Position numbers and translations under genes: made by a program | The notes under the pieces: model-generated | The model's input: only the letters and a program-made list of their open reading frames with translations | Databases searched by the model: none | What the model was told of the DNA's origin: nothing | Shown: piece by piece, positions 1 to 8,765 of the stretch | Position numbering within the stretch: the first letter of the stretch is position 1 | Layout of the letters: each line of letters begins with the position of its first letter | Origin: Methyloceanibacter sp. | GTDB lineage: Bacteria; Pseudomonadota; Alphaproteobacteria; Rhizobiales; Methyloligellaceae | Direction: 5' to 3' | Assembly (NCBI GenBank): GCA_030064755.1 | Contig: JASJEH010000003.1 | Coordinates: forward strand, 1-62,612 | DNA length: 62,612 nucleotides

Positions 1-655
1 CTTCGCCACTCGCAGACGTATCGCCGTTTTGCACGACTGTTTGCGTCACGGTCACGGTCTGCTGCGGATTCGACTCAAGCGTACCGGCTTCTTTGGCGCG
101 CGCGCGAAGCGCCTGCACAGCGTTCATCACGTCAGACTGCTGCGCAAGGACCGCATCGCCAAGTTTCTGTGTCCAGTCGAGATCCTTGTTCATCATCTCC
201 AGGACATCAGGCACAGCAACCAGATCCTTCAGGCTGTCGTCCCAATCCTGTTGTGCCAGCGCCTCTTGCAGGGCATCCCCCTCGAGGTCCTTGTTCTTTT
301 CGTACCAGCGCTCCGCCTGCACGACTTCCAGAGGATAGGTTGAGGCAATGAGGACGTTTGCGAGGAGCGGGTCAGAATAGAGTGCGATTGGCGCTACGAG
401 TTGCTCGAGCTCCGGCTCGCTGAGCAGGTTATCGCCAGCTGCGCCGCCCGAGGCCTGCCTTGTGTCTGCGCTTTGAGTCTCCGCTGCAGAATCGACTGGT
501 GCCGCGGTCTGCTGTGGCGGTTCAACGGCCACTTCAGTCTGCGCATCCTGTGCGAGCGCCGCTCCCTGAACCCATAGAGCTGAAAGCAACAGCGCCCCCG
601 TTGCTAACGGTAAAGCAGAAACAATTGCGTTTAGCGTGAAGCGGCGGCGGAGCAT
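1..655 (-). CDS. DUF3300 domain-containing exported protein (C-terminal part missing)
   Basis: The gene runs off the left edge, so only its first 218 codons are present. The ATG at 655 follows a GAAAGGAAC ribosome binding site. The N-terminus is a Sec-type signal peptide ending near ALAQDAQ, followed by a low-complexity Gln/Thr/Ala linker. A segment reading ELEQLVAPIALYSDPLL and then STYPLEVVQAERW is the hallmark of the DUF3300 family. DUF3300 proteins are exported proteins of unknown biochemical role. The visible part contains no catalytic motif that I recognise. Family assignment is firm; function is unknown. Confidence 0.85.
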   Translation of the reverse strand, partial: MLRRRFTLNAIVSALPLATGALLLSALWVQGAALAQDAQTEVAVEPPQQTAAPVDSAAETQSADTRQASGGAAGDNLLSEPELEQLVAPIALYSDPLLANVLIASTYPLEVVQAERWYEKNKDLEGDALQEALAQQDWDDSLKDLVAVPDVLEMMNKDLDWTQKLGDAVLAQQSDVMNAVQALRARAKEAGTLESNPQQTVTVTQTVVQNGDTSASGE

Positions 656-756
656 GAAGGTTCCTTTCGCTGAGGCGCGGGACCGGGGCGTGATGATCAG
701 TTAGCCGCTCTGTTTATGACGGAAACACGGCGTGGGGCCAATAGTGTGGCAGCTCT

Positions 757-1743
757 CTATAAGAAGAGTGCGACGCGCTGGACAAACCACACCGCGGCCA
801 GAGATCCGATGCCATAGCCAACCGCCGTCCGCTGCCAGGGGCGCTCGACCGAGACGAGCTTCCTGACGACTGCTCCGGCCCCCAGAACTGCGAACACAAA
901 CAGCAGCTGCCCCGCTTCTACGCCGAGATTGAAGGTGAGCAATGCCAGCGGCACGTCAGACTGTGGCAGCCCGATCTCCTTCAGGGCGCCACCAAACCCC
1001 AAGCCATGAAGTAGACCGAATGCAAAGGCGACCAACCAAGGCGCGCGCTTGGTGAACCCCGTTTCCGGACCCGTCTGGCGGACGATTTCCGCCGCCACAA
1101 ACATGATGCTGAGCGCGATGACCGCTTCAACGGGCGCTGGCGGAATCTGAGCCCAGCCAAGCGCTGCAAGCGCGAGCGTAATGCTATGGGCCACCGTGAA
1201 AGCCGTGATGACTTTGACCAGCATCCAAACATCGCGCACGAGGAGGAGCAGTGCGAGAACGAACAGGAGGTGGTCGATCCCCAGGAGGATGTGCTCTACA
1301 CCCAAAAGGAAATATGTGCGGGCCGTATCGAACCAGGTCGGCGCCGCCGCAACCGTGAAGGATGGGCTGTCGGGTGTCAGGCGCGTGGCCTGTATGGCGC
1401 CGCCCGTGGACTCAACACGCACGACGACATCGGTAAACGTGCCAGGCAAGCCATCGATCGAGACTTCGTGATTTGCCAGCCCGCCTTGGCATTGCACCAC
1501 GCGGGTTTCTAGAACCGCCGCGCCAGCGCGCTCATTCCGCGCTGGCGAAGTGTCTTTGCAGTCCGGAGGCAACCGCACGTAAAGACCCAGGCGCATGTCG
1601 CCACGCGCCGGTACCTTGAAGCGAATGTCGTAGGTCTCAGGGCTGGTCTGCTTAATCTCAAGGAAGCCGGGACGTAGTTCATGCGCCCCGGCCGTGCCAT
1701 GAAAAGCGAGCACAACAAGTGCGACGAAAAAGAGCCGGATCAC
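757..1743 (-). CDS. HupE/UreJ-like membrane protein
   Basis: 328 residues. A signal peptide ends at GTAGAHELRPG, then comes a periplasmic beta-rich domain of about 130 residues, then about six or seven membrane helices. The membrane half carries the family's conserved blocks EHILLGIDHLLFVL, FTVAHS, FGLLHGLGFGGAL and FNLGVEAGQL. HupE/UreJ proteins are linked to nickel/cobalt handling, but the subfamily with a long N-terminal domain has no settled substrate. It starts with GTG overlapping the parvulin stop as GTGA, so it is the last gene of the coupled DUF3604 cassette. The His/Glu/Asp-rich helices suggest metal or proton movement; that is inference. Confidence 0.85.
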   Translation of the reverse strand: MIRLFFVALVVLAFHGTAGAHELRPGFLEIKQTSPETYDIRFKVPARGDMRLGLYVRLPPDCKDTSPARNERAGAAVLETRVVQCQGGLANHEVSIDGLPGTFTDVVVRVESTGGAIQATRLTPDSPSFTVAAAPTWFDTARTYFLLGVEHILLGIDHLLFVLALLLLVRDVWMLVKVITAFTVAHSITLALAALGWAQIPPAPVEAVIALSIMFVAAEIVRQTGPETGFTKRAPWLVAFAFGLLHGLGFGGALKEIGLPQSDVPLALLTFNLGVEAGQLLFVFAVLGAGAVVRKLVSVERPWQRTAVGYGIGSLAAVWFVQRVALFL

Positions 1744-2621
1744 TTGTCGTCGTCCTTATCGTTGCCCTTAGGCGGCTCGGGCTTCTTTGGCCCCGGCAAG
1801 ACAACTTCGTACCTCGCCCGCAGCTTGGCGTAGGCGTCGGCCTGGTATTCCTGACGTTTGAGATTGCGCCAGTCTCGCAAAACTGCGGCCCGCACCTCTT
1901 CGAGCTTTGGGTCGTACCCTTCTACCCGCTTGGCGACCCGCACAAAATGCAAGCCATATGGCGACTGGATCGGCCCGATCCATTGACCGGTCGGAGCCTC
2001 CGAAACCGTCTTCGTGAAGCCATCGCCGAATTCGCGCCTGACTGCGCGCAAAGGAGAAAGCGGCATTGCCCTCGGCAGCAGTGTGGGATCGCCGAGTTCA
2101 GCTGGATCCTCGTCTGCCTTGAGCGCCCTGAGGATCTCCGCCGCACGATCGTCCGCGTCGTTGTTCGATGACTTCGGTTTGATAAAGACTTGATCGAACG
2201 CGAGCTCTGTTTCGACGCGGTAGTCTTCTTTGTTGCCGTTAAGATAAGCCTGAAGCGCCGCGTCATCGGCAGCCAAAGCATCCTCGGGCGGCTCGGAGAG
2301 AAACTCCATCTTTTGCTGCATGCGGCGTCGGATGAGCGTGTCATCGCGATCGAGACCCAGCTTGACCGCTTCGCGGTAGTATACTTCTTCCTTGATGTAG
2401 GCGTCGAGAAGTCCGCGCAGTTCCTGGGGCGTTGGCGGCCGCTGCCATGTCTTCGCAAAGATCTGTGCCAACTGCAGGACACGACCCTCTGTCACGACGA
2501 TGCGGTCACGAATCTCGGTCTCGCCGTCTTCCGCGAAGAGCATATAGGCGCCAAACACGATTGCGCCGATCAGAACGAAATGGACAAGCGGCTCGCGCGC
2601 AAGTCGTGAAAGAAACTGCAT
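1740..2621 (-). CDS. Membrane-anchored parvulin-type peptidyl-prolyl isomerase
   Basis: About 293 residues from ATG 2621, five bases beyond the upstream stop; an in-frame start further upstream would invade the preceding gene. Residues about 13-32 form one N-terminal membrane anchor (HFVLIGAIVFGAYMLF), placing the rest in the periplasm. A SurA/PpiD-like helical domain follows, with an IKEEVYYREAVKLGL-type segment. The PpiC domain near the C-terminus is diverged but ends in the typical GPIQSPYGLHFVRV stretch. The tail is rich in Lys/Pro/Asp. Lying between exported hydrolase-like proteins and a membrane protein, it is plausibly a dedicated folding factor for the cassette. The family is clear, the client is inferred. 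Confidence 0.85.
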   Translation of the reverse strand: MQFLSRLAREPLVHFVLIGAIVFGAYMLFAEDGETEIRDRIVVTEGRVLQLAQIFAKTWQRPPTPQELRGLLDAYIKEEVYYREAVKLGLDRDDTLIRRRMQQKMEFLSEPPEDALAADDAALQAYLNGNKEDYRVETELAFDQVFIKPKSSNNDADDRAAEILRALKADEDPAELGDPTLLPRAMPLSPLRAVRREFGDGFTKTVSEAPTGQWIGPIQSPYGLHFVRVAKRVEGYDPKLEEVRAAVLRDWRNLKRQEYQADAYAKLRARYEVVLPGPKKPEPPKGNDKDDDK

Positions 2622-2625
2622 CTGT

Positions 2626-3264
2626 CTAGCCCGCGGCCTCCAATTCGCTTTCGGGCACTTTAGACTGCGTATTCTCCGGTTGGCCACGCATTACCGCTCG
2701 GACATTGCCCTGCTGGTCGGCAGGTCCATATAGCCGAATCAAACCATGGGCCTCGGCTGTGTCGAATGAAATGACGCCTGCATTCAATGCCTGAACAACA
2801 GCACCTTCGGTCACGAGAACTGCTTCGTTCTTGGCAGGGCCGCTGACATGAACGCTCACGTCGTATCCCTCGTTCCCAGCGGCGTAACGAGTCCACAGCA
2901 TCGAATCCAGCAGGACAACGGTGAACCCGAACTGCGGCTGGGGTGTCGGAGCTAAAGTGCCTCCCAACTCTTCCAAACCCACTGTCGTGCGCTGATACGC
3001 GAACAGGTCCTTAATGACACGGCGCGGTCTCGGCGGAAGTAACCCACGGTCTTGCGCTTGCCAAACGGCGGTCCTGACGTAGAGAGACTTTGGATAGATG
3101 AAGTTCATCGTGCCGCGCGCGATGTCGCTCGGATTGTGATAGCCGCAGGCAAATGCGGATGCTGCTGCGAACAAGAGACCGGCCACGAGCACGCCGCCTG
3201 CAGACATATATGGACGGATTCTCGGCACGGCTCTCATCCGCTGCGCTCTCTCGCCCAAGTGCAT
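2626..3264 (-). CDS. Exported protein of unknown family
   Basis: 212 residues from ATG 3264, which overlaps the stop of the upstream DUF3604 gene by one base (TGATG). A hydrophobic segment (VLVAGLLFAAASAFA, about residues 24-39) followed by CGYHNP looks like a signal peptide; the cysteine just after it is not preceded by a good lipobox. The mature part includes MNFIYPKSLYVRTAVWQAQ and a segment resembling a small beta-domain. I recognise no family. Its place in the operon suggests it works with the DUF3604 proteins. Confidence 0.7.
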   Translation of the reverse strand: MHLGERAQRMRAVPRIRPYMSAGGVLVAGLLFAAASAFACGYHNPSDIARGTMNFIYPKSLYVRTAVWQAQDRGLLPPRPRRVIKDLFAYQRTTVGLEELGGTLAPTPQPQFGFTVVLLDSMLWTRYAAGNEGYDVSVHVSGPAKNEAVLVTEGAVVQALNAGVISFDTAEAHGLIRLYGPADQQGNVRAVMRGQPENTQSKVPESELEAAG

Positions 3265-5210
3265 CAACTCTTCGGCGTGTACCAGATGGGCGAAGAGTAC
3301 GCGCGCTCCTGCGTGGTCATCGGCACATCGTCGGACATGTCAACCTTGAACCGCTTGGCATCGTAAGCAGTCCAGCGCGGCGTCGGAATCTCAATGACGC
3401 GCGCGTAGTAAAACGCCTTCTGCTTCGGATCGAAGTCAGGGTCTTCCCACACTGTGATCAGTTCGGGCGCGCCGATCGTGTTGGTCCAAGTGGCGCGACC
3501 GACGTCTACCGTGTCTCCGACCGGCGGCAACTTTCCGTCCGCATCGAGCTTCCGATCATCGCTCCAGACGACGTTGTAGACCTTCTCTTGTGTCTCGCCC
3601 TTGTCGTCGATCCAGCCTTTGACGATCTGGACGCGATCGAGATTGCCACTAAGCGGATCCTTCAACGCAGCAATGAGAAAAGTCGGCGCCTTACCTTCAG
3701 GAGGATTCTCTAGATCGCCTCCCATGGGTACGCCCTTGGCATAACCGATCTCAGCTGGAGTCCGGCTGCCCGCATCGGCTTCGGAAAAGTCCCAGCCGCC
3801 AAAGAAGCGCAGGCCGATGCGCGATCCGGTTGTGCCATAGACCTCCTTACGCTGCATGGCGTCGAAGATGGCACGGCGGGTGTTTTCGGGCGCCCAAACG
3901 GCGGCGAGCCCAGATGCGGCCATGTCATAGCCGAGAATGCGGGTCGGGCCGAACTCACCGACAACATGTTCCCAGCGATTGGGTTCCGGTTCAACGCCCG
4001 CATGCTTGCCGAAGAAATTGTCCTCTTGGGCAGTAGCCATGGCGGTGTGGCTGTCCGTCGAGCCAACCATGCCGAATTTGTAGGGGTTCGTGCCGAGTTG
4101 TCCTTCCAGCTTCAGGCCATTCTTCAAGGCTTCGCGTGCATACTCATACTGAAGCATCCAATCTTCTTTGGGCACCGGGCCGAGATTGGCTTTGTCCCAC
4201 GTCTCGTAATCGGCGAACTCGTCGTTTGGTGAGAGGAAGGGGTGCGCCTCTCCGTCGCCCTTGATCTGGGTGACCTCGTAGAGCGGTTCCCATTTCGCAC
4301 GCGTTTTAACGTAGTCGCCGGTCAACGGCTTGCCGGTCTTCGGATTCGTCTCGACAGGGAACATCAGGCCGTTCGAGACATTGCCGTTATGCGCTAGTGC
4401 CAACACGCGGCCACCGGTCTTGTCCTCATAGGCCTCCATCCATTTCCAGAGGTCCTCGGGATTGAAGCTGCTCTCCGTGGTGAAAGGGAGCATCTGTTGC
4501 GCGCGAATGGCGCCATCGCGATAGAGAACATTACGGTGAAGGTTGTTGCCGCCTTCCGTGGATGTCCACTCATACCCAATGATGGTCGTGAACTTGCCCG
4601 GATCGTTGTACTTATCCGCCGTCTCAAGGTACTCGTCCCAGACGGTTTGAACGAAGCGTGGGTCGAGCGCGGCGGCCGGCATTTCAATGTCATTAATGCC
4701 AGCAAATGACTCAATCACTTCCATGGTTGCTTTTAGTGCATCGTCGCCGCCTGCGTTGAGGCGCTTGTTCCAATCGCGGAGCTGCGGTTCGCGCATGAGC
4801 GTCACATCGCCTGCAATGATCTCGTTCATGGCGCCCAAGCCGTCGGAGTGATCGGACACAACGAGCCAGTCCAGTGGCCGCGACAGCCGAACCTTTAGAC
4901 CATGGCTGGTGGTAATCTCGTCGCCGCGAGCGAACTTATAGGCCTGCTCCGGATCGAGGGTCACACCAAAGGCGCGCGCGTCGAGTGAGTTTGACGTATG
5001 CAAGTGCGTGTCGCCCCACAGCGGACGGTTGGCGAACTTGCGCCCGGCGTAAGGCGAGAAATGCTCCCGCTCGAGCAAACCCGCATCGTCCTCGGTCAAG
5101 GTCATTTCACCGACCTGACCGCCGAGCTTCTCGTCTTCGGCGAGAGCCGTGCCTGGCAAAAGACACGATGCCGCGAAAAGTAGCGCGAGCCTCTTCGATG
5201 AAATCCTCAT
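3264..5210 (-). CDS. Secreted DUF3604 protein, copy 1
   Basis: 648 residues with a Sec signal peptide (cleavage near TALAEDE). The DUF3604 core shows WGDTHLHTS at residues 65-73, VSDHSDG at 118-124, YEWTS, a HNGN block and STDSHT followed by AQEDNFFGKH. The pattern of His/Asp clusters resembles the metal site of PHP-type phosphoesterases, so a periplasmic metallohydrolase is a fair guess, but no substrate is known for the family. The ATG follows AGGGAGG at good spacing. It is paralogous over its full length to the gene immediately upstream, pointing to tandem duplication, and both end in SSPIWYTPKS or a near-identical tail. Confidence 0.9.
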   Translation of the reverse strand: MRISSKRLALLFAASCLLPGTALAEDEKLGGQVGEMTLTEDDAGLLEREHFSPYAGRKFANRPLWGDTHLHTSNSLDARAFGVTLDPEQAYKFARGDEITTSHGLKVRLSRPLDWLVVSDHSDGLGAMNEIIAGDVTLMREPQLRDWNKRLNAGGDDALKATMEVIESFAGINDIEMPAAALDPRFVQTVWDEYLETADKYNDPGKFTTIIGYEWTSTEGGNNLHRNVLYRDGAIRAQQMLPFTTESSFNPEDLWKWMEAYEDKTGGRVLALAHNGNVSNGLMFPVETNPKTGKPLTGDYVKTRAKWEPLYEVTQIKGDGEAHPFLSPNDEFADYETWDKANLGPVPKEDWMLQYEYAREALKNGLKLEGQLGTNPYKFGMVGSTDSHTAMATAQEDNFFGKHAGVEPEPNRWEHVVGEFGPTRILGYDMAASGLAAVWAPENTRRAIFDAMQRKEVYGTTGSRIGLRFFGGWDFSEADAGSRTPAEIGYAKGVPMGGDLENPPEGKAPTFLIAALKDPLSGNLDRVQIVKGWIDDKGETQEKVYNVVWSDDRKLDADGKLPPVGDTVDVGRATWTNTIGAPELITVWEDPDFDPKQKAFYYARVIEIPTPRWTAYDAKRFKVDMSDDVPMTTQERAYSSPIWYTPKS

Positions 5211-5264
5211 TGTACTGATCCTCCCTAGAAATCTGGGTAGACTGAAACGAGCCCACCCTCGCCG

Positions 5265-7205
5265 CTAGCTCTTCGGCGTGTACCAAATCGGCGAGGTATA
5301 GGCGCGTTCCTGCTGGGACGTCGGCGCGCCCTCCGGAATTTCGACACCAAACCGGTGCGCGTCGTATGTCGACCAGCGCGGCGTTGGGATCTCGAGCACG
5401 CGGGCGTAGTAGAACGCCTTCTGACCGGGATCGAAGTCCGGGTCGGTCCAGACCGCGCCGAGCTCCGAGTCGCCAATCGTGTTGGTGAAGGTTGCGCTCT
5501 TTACGTCAACCGTATTCCCGACCGGAGGCACCTTGCCATCTGCATCAGGTTCGCGGTCGCCGCTCCAAATTACATCGTAGACTTTTTCGTAGGTCTTGCC
5601 CGCGTTGTCCATCCACCCCTTCACAATTTGGATGCGGTCCAGATTGCCGCCAAGTGGATCCTTCAGCGCATAAACCATGAAGTTTGGCGCTTCGGCGCCG
5701 TCCGGCTTGGACGGCAGATCAGCCCCCATGGGCACGCCCTTGTCGTAGCCTGCAAACGCCGGAGTCCGGCTCTTCAGATCCTCGTCCTTGTAGTTCCAGC
5801 CACCGAAAAAGCGGACGCCCATGCGGCTGCCCGTCGTGCCGTAAGTCTCTTTCCGCGTCATGGCGTCGAAGATCGCCTCACGCGTATTCTCCGGCGCCCA
5901 TACCGCGGCGAGACCGGAACTCACCTGCTGCCAGCCATGGATCGTACCGGCGTCGGTTTTCATAAAGGGGTGCGCCATGCGCTCGGGGTTCGGCTCGGCG
6001 CCCGAATGCTTGCCAAAGAAATTGTCTTCTTGCGCCGTGGCCAGGGACGTGTGGCTATCGGTCGAACCGATCAAGCCAAACTTGTAGGGGTTCGTCCCGA
6101 GCCTCTTCTCAAGTTGCAGTCCGCGCTTCAACGCTGACCGTGCGTACTCGCCAGCGAGCATGCTGTCGACCTTCGCTTCCGAAGCATCAAGATTGCCGAT
6201 GTCCCAAGTTTCGTAGTCGGCAAACTCGTCCTCCGGCGACAGGAACGGGTGCGTTTCGCCATCTCCCTTGATCTGGGTGACTTCGTAGAGCGGCTCCCAC
6301 TTGTCTCGCTGCTCCACATAAGTCTTGTCCAGTTTGCGTCCTGTGTACTGTTCATCGATGGGGAACATGATGCCGTTCGAGAGATTCCCGTTGTGGGCAA
6401 TTGCGAGAACGTCACCCCCTGTCTCCTGCTCATATTTGTCGAGCCATTTGTAGAGTTCGAGTGGATCGGTGCTGCCAAAGGGTTCGACCGTGGTGTACGG
6501 CACCATACGCAGCGCCTTGTCGGCGCCGTCGCGATAGATCACTACGCGATGCAGGTTGTTTCCCTTCGCGAGCGACGTCCATTCGTAACCAATCATCGCG
6601 GTGAAGCGGCCCGGCTCGTTGTATTCTTCCGCCGCATCCACCGTTTCCTTCCAAGCCGACTTGTAGGGCTTGGAGTCAGGCGTATACATCAGCGCTTCTG
6701 GGAATTGGCCTTGCGAGAAAAGCCCAATCAACTCCAGCGCAACTTCAACGCCCTGCCCCGCCTGAACCTTCTCGTACCACTCCTTCCCCTTTGGATCGGA
6801 GAGAATATGCGGCTTGCCGGCAAACATGTCCGGAAAGAAGCCCATGTTGTCGGAGTGATCACTGATAACAAGGAAGTCGAGCGGGCGTGACAGCTTCACA
6901 GGAAGGCCGGTGGCAGACGTAATCTCATCGCCCCGCGCGAACTGAAACGCCTCGCGCACGCCGAGCCGGTTACCGAATGAGCCAGCGTCCATGGACATGG
7001 CAGAGTGCAAATGCGTATCGCCCCAGAGCGGCCGTGACGGAAAACCGCGTTGCGCGTAGGGCGAGTAGGTCTTGCCCTTGTAAGCGCCGTAAAGCACTTC
7101 TTCGCCGGACGGCGGCGGTGGGACTTGTGCAAGCGCGGCAAATGAACCAAGCGATAAAGCCAAAGCGGTACTAGCCGCCGCAAGCAAATGCTGCGTCGAG
7201 ATCAT
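5265..7205 (-). CDS. Secreted DUF3604 protein, copy 2
   Basis: About 646 residues. I start it at ATG 7205 because a perfect GGGAGGAG lies just upstream and the protein then begins with a clean signal peptide (MISTQHLLAAAST to ALAQVPPP). It keeps the same conserved blocks as copy 1: WGDTHLHSAM, ISDHSDN, YEWTS, HNGNLSNG, STDSHTSLATAQEDNFFGKH. The 54-bp gap to copy 1 is short, so the two are probably co-transcribed. This is the first gene of the five-gene minus-strand cassette; candidate control sites lie in 7266-7450. The enzymatic activity is unknown; metal-dependent hydrolysis is an inference from the His/Asp clusters. Confidence 0.9.
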   Translation of the reverse strand: MISTQHLLAAASTALALSLGSFAALAQVPPPPSGEEVLYGAYKGKTYSPYAQRGFPSRPLWGDTHLHSAMSMDAGSFGNRLGVREAFQFARGDEITSATGLPVKLSRPLDFLVISDHSDNMGFFPDMFAGKPHILSDPKGKEWYEKVQAGQGVEVALELIGLFSQGQFPEALMYTPDSKPYKSAWKETVDAAEEYNEPGRFTAMIGYEWTSLAKGNNLHRVVIYRDGADKALRMVPYTTVEPFGSTDPLELYKWLDKYEQETGGDVLAIAHNGNLSNGIMFPIDEQYTGRKLDKTYVEQRDKWEPLYEVTQIKGDGETHPFLSPEDEFADYETWDIGNLDASEAKVDSMLAGEYARSALKRGLQLEKRLGTNPYKFGLIGSTDSHTSLATAQEDNFFGKHSGAEPNPERMAHPFMKTDAGTIHGWQQVSSGLAAVWAPENTREAIFDAMTRKETYGTTGSRMGVRFFGGWNYKDEDLKSRTPAFAGYDKGVPMGADLPSKPDGAEAPNFMVYALKDPLGGNLDRIQIVKGWMDNAGKTYEKVYDVIWSGDREPDADGKVPPVGNTVDVKSATFTNTIGDSELGAVWTDPDFDPGQKAFYYARVLEIPTPRWSTYDAHRFGVEIPEGAPTSQQERAYTSPIWYTPKS

Positions 7206-7415
7206 TATCTCCTCCCTGACTGGCCGCCACATTTCTTGCAGCGTTACCTGAGGCCGAACAAGCATGCTCAGTCTGCGTCGTTATTCTATAGGAAGACGCT
7301 TGCGATACCACTTGCTTCAGGTATTGCTGGAGCAATTTTTCATCGCGAATGCCGTTGATCAGAGCGAAAAATTGATCGCGACGAATTTAATCCGTGTCCG
7401 TAATAGTATTCGTCC

Positions 7416-7430
7416 TGTTACAGAGTAACA
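7416..7430. promoter_or_regulatory. Palindrome TGTTAC-AGA-GTAACA, candidate operator
   Basis: A perfect 6-bp inverted repeat with a 3-base spacer, followed by TTTT on the plus strand. It lies about 210 bases upstream of the DUF3604 copy 2 start. The arm length and symmetry fit a dimeric helix-turn-helix repressor site. A short terminator is the alternative, but 6 bp is a weak stem. No regulator gene lies next to it. Confidence 0.35.
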
Positions 7431-7480
7431 TTTTCTCGACATCTCTAACCGGCGCTACTTGGTAAACCGCAGCCGCACCT

Positions 7481-7512
7481 GGAAGCGGCGCTGCCAGGCA
7501 GCGCCGCCTTCC
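7481..7512. terminator. Strong GC hairpin without U-tract
   Basis: GGAAG then CGGCGCTGCC, a single A, then GGCAGCGCCG, one bulged C and CTTCC. The stem is about 15 bp with one bulge. There is no T-run on either strand, so it is a terminator-like or structural element rather than a standard intrinsic terminator. It sits about 200 bases before the MBL hydrolase gene. Confidence 0.3.
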
Positions 7513-7715
7513 GCCGCGATGGCGCTTTGTGTGACGGACTGGCGGGGCTGAAGGTTCCGCCCACGATGCGGAACGGACCGGATTTGGGACGGACGAGAAT
7601 CATGAGTTCGTTCAGCAGCGGCGCGCGGTAGCAGCTCAAGCTGACCGCCCGATCGCAGTCATATTTTGCGCAAGAATCCTTTGGATGTTCAGCCGCAACT
7701 TAGGCAAGGCGCTCC

Positions 7716-8765
7716 ATGAATAGCCCTGCTATGGTCCCGCCTCCCCGCCGCGTCAGCGGCGCAGGTACATCAAAACCCAAGAAGTCGTCCGTCATGTCCG
7801 CCGAACTCGCCTTCAATCGCAATGTCGATGTCGACTACGGTGTTGCCGATGAGATCGTCCCAGGCGTCCGCCGCATCGTGGCGAACAACCCTGGGCCGTA
7901 CACATTTCTTGGCACGAACACTTATCTTGTCGGCACCGAAGAGATCGCGATCATCGATCCAGGCCCTGAAGACGCCACCCATCTCGAGGCCATCGAACGG
8001 TCTACGCGCGGCCAGCGTGTCAGCCATATCCTCATAACGCACAGCCACCGTGACCACTGCGATGGCGCACTGCCGCTGCAGCGTCGGCTCGGCGGGGAGA
8101 TCGTGGCCTATGGCCCGGCTGGTTCCGAGCGCGGCGCTTTTGCGCCTGGCCTTGGGGACGGCCTTGGGGATGGCTTTGTCGATGCGGCCTTCAGGCCCGA
8201 TGCGACCGCCTCAGACGGCGACACCGTCAAGGCGCGTGGCTTTGCGCTGGATGTCATGCATATGCCCGGACACGCCCCCGACCATCTCTGCTTTGCCCTA
8301 ATGGGCGAGCGGACAGTTTTTACCGGCGATCACGTGATGGGATGGAATACCACCGTCATAGCGCCGCCCGAGGGCAGCATGGCGGACTTTCTCGGCTCAC
8401 TCGAGCGCTTGGCGCAACGGCACGATAAGGTTTTTCTCCCCGGTCACGGGGGACGCATCGAGACGCCTCGGCGCGTGGTCCGGGCCTACATGACTCACCG
8501 CATCTGGCGCGAACAGACAATACTTGCCTGTGTCGACGAAGGTGTGAACACGATCCCGCACATCGTTGCACGTCTCTACGGTGGCCTCGGGGCAGAGTTG
8601 AAAGTCGCCGCCGCCCTTTCGGTCTTGGCCCATTTGGAACATATGAGCGCGCGCGGTCTCGTGACGGCTGAGGGCGCAACGGAAGGGCTCAGCGCCTTCT
8701 ATACACGCGCCGCCTCTGCTGCCGGCTCCGGGTCTGGGGCTGCCTCCGGGCGCGCCTCTTCCTAA
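7716..8765 (+). CDS. MBL-fold metallo-hydrolase
   Basis: 349 residues. The metallo-beta-lactamase signature THSHRDHCDG lies near residue 110, followed by MPGHAPDH and a GDHVMGW block, which together supply the dinuclear metal ligands; a short winged-helix-like C-terminus follows (LACTB2-type layout). This subgroup is related to nucleases and glyoxalase-II-like hydrolases; the substrate cannot be read from sequence. The start is uncertain: ATG 7794 (MSAELAFNRN) also fits and would remove a 26-residue Pro/Ser/Lys-rich N-terminus. The last 77 bases overlap the convergent DUF1499 gene. Confidence 0.85.
   Translation: MNSPAMVPPPRRVSGAGTSKPKKSSVMSAELAFNRNVDVDYGVADEIVPGVRRIVANNPGPYTFLGTNTYLVGTEEIAIIDPGPEDATHLEAIERSTRGQRVSHILITHSHRDHCDGALPLQRRLGGEIVAYGPAGSERGAFAPGLGDGLGDGFVDAAFRPDATASDGDTVKARGFALDVMHMPGHAPDHLCFALMGERTVFTGDHVMGWNTTVIAPPEGSMADFLGSLERLAQRHDKVFLPGHGGRIETPRRVVRAYMTHRIWREQTILACVDEGVNTIPHIVARLYGGLGAELKVAAALSVLAHLEHMSARGLVTAEGATEGLSAFYTRAASAAGSGSGAASGRASS

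Larger units (their letters stand above)
7266..7715. other. Divergent intergenic region upstream of the DUF3604 operon
   Basis: 450 bases without a convincing gene. The left half (7266-7435) is AT-richer than its surroundings and is the likely promoter region of the DUF3604 cassette. It holds a perfect 9-bp inverted repeat (CAATTTTTC at 7333-7341, GAAAAATTG at 7366-7374) and a 15-bp palindrome (7416-7430). The right half is GC-rich and holds a long hairpin at 7481-7512. A 64-codon minus-strand reading frame in the right half has no recognisable features and I do not call it. Confidence 0.6.

Noticed and set aside
7445-7639. 64-codon minus-strand frame in the 7266-7715 gap
   Set aside because: No ribosome binding site, no motif, and most of it lies across a strong hairpin.
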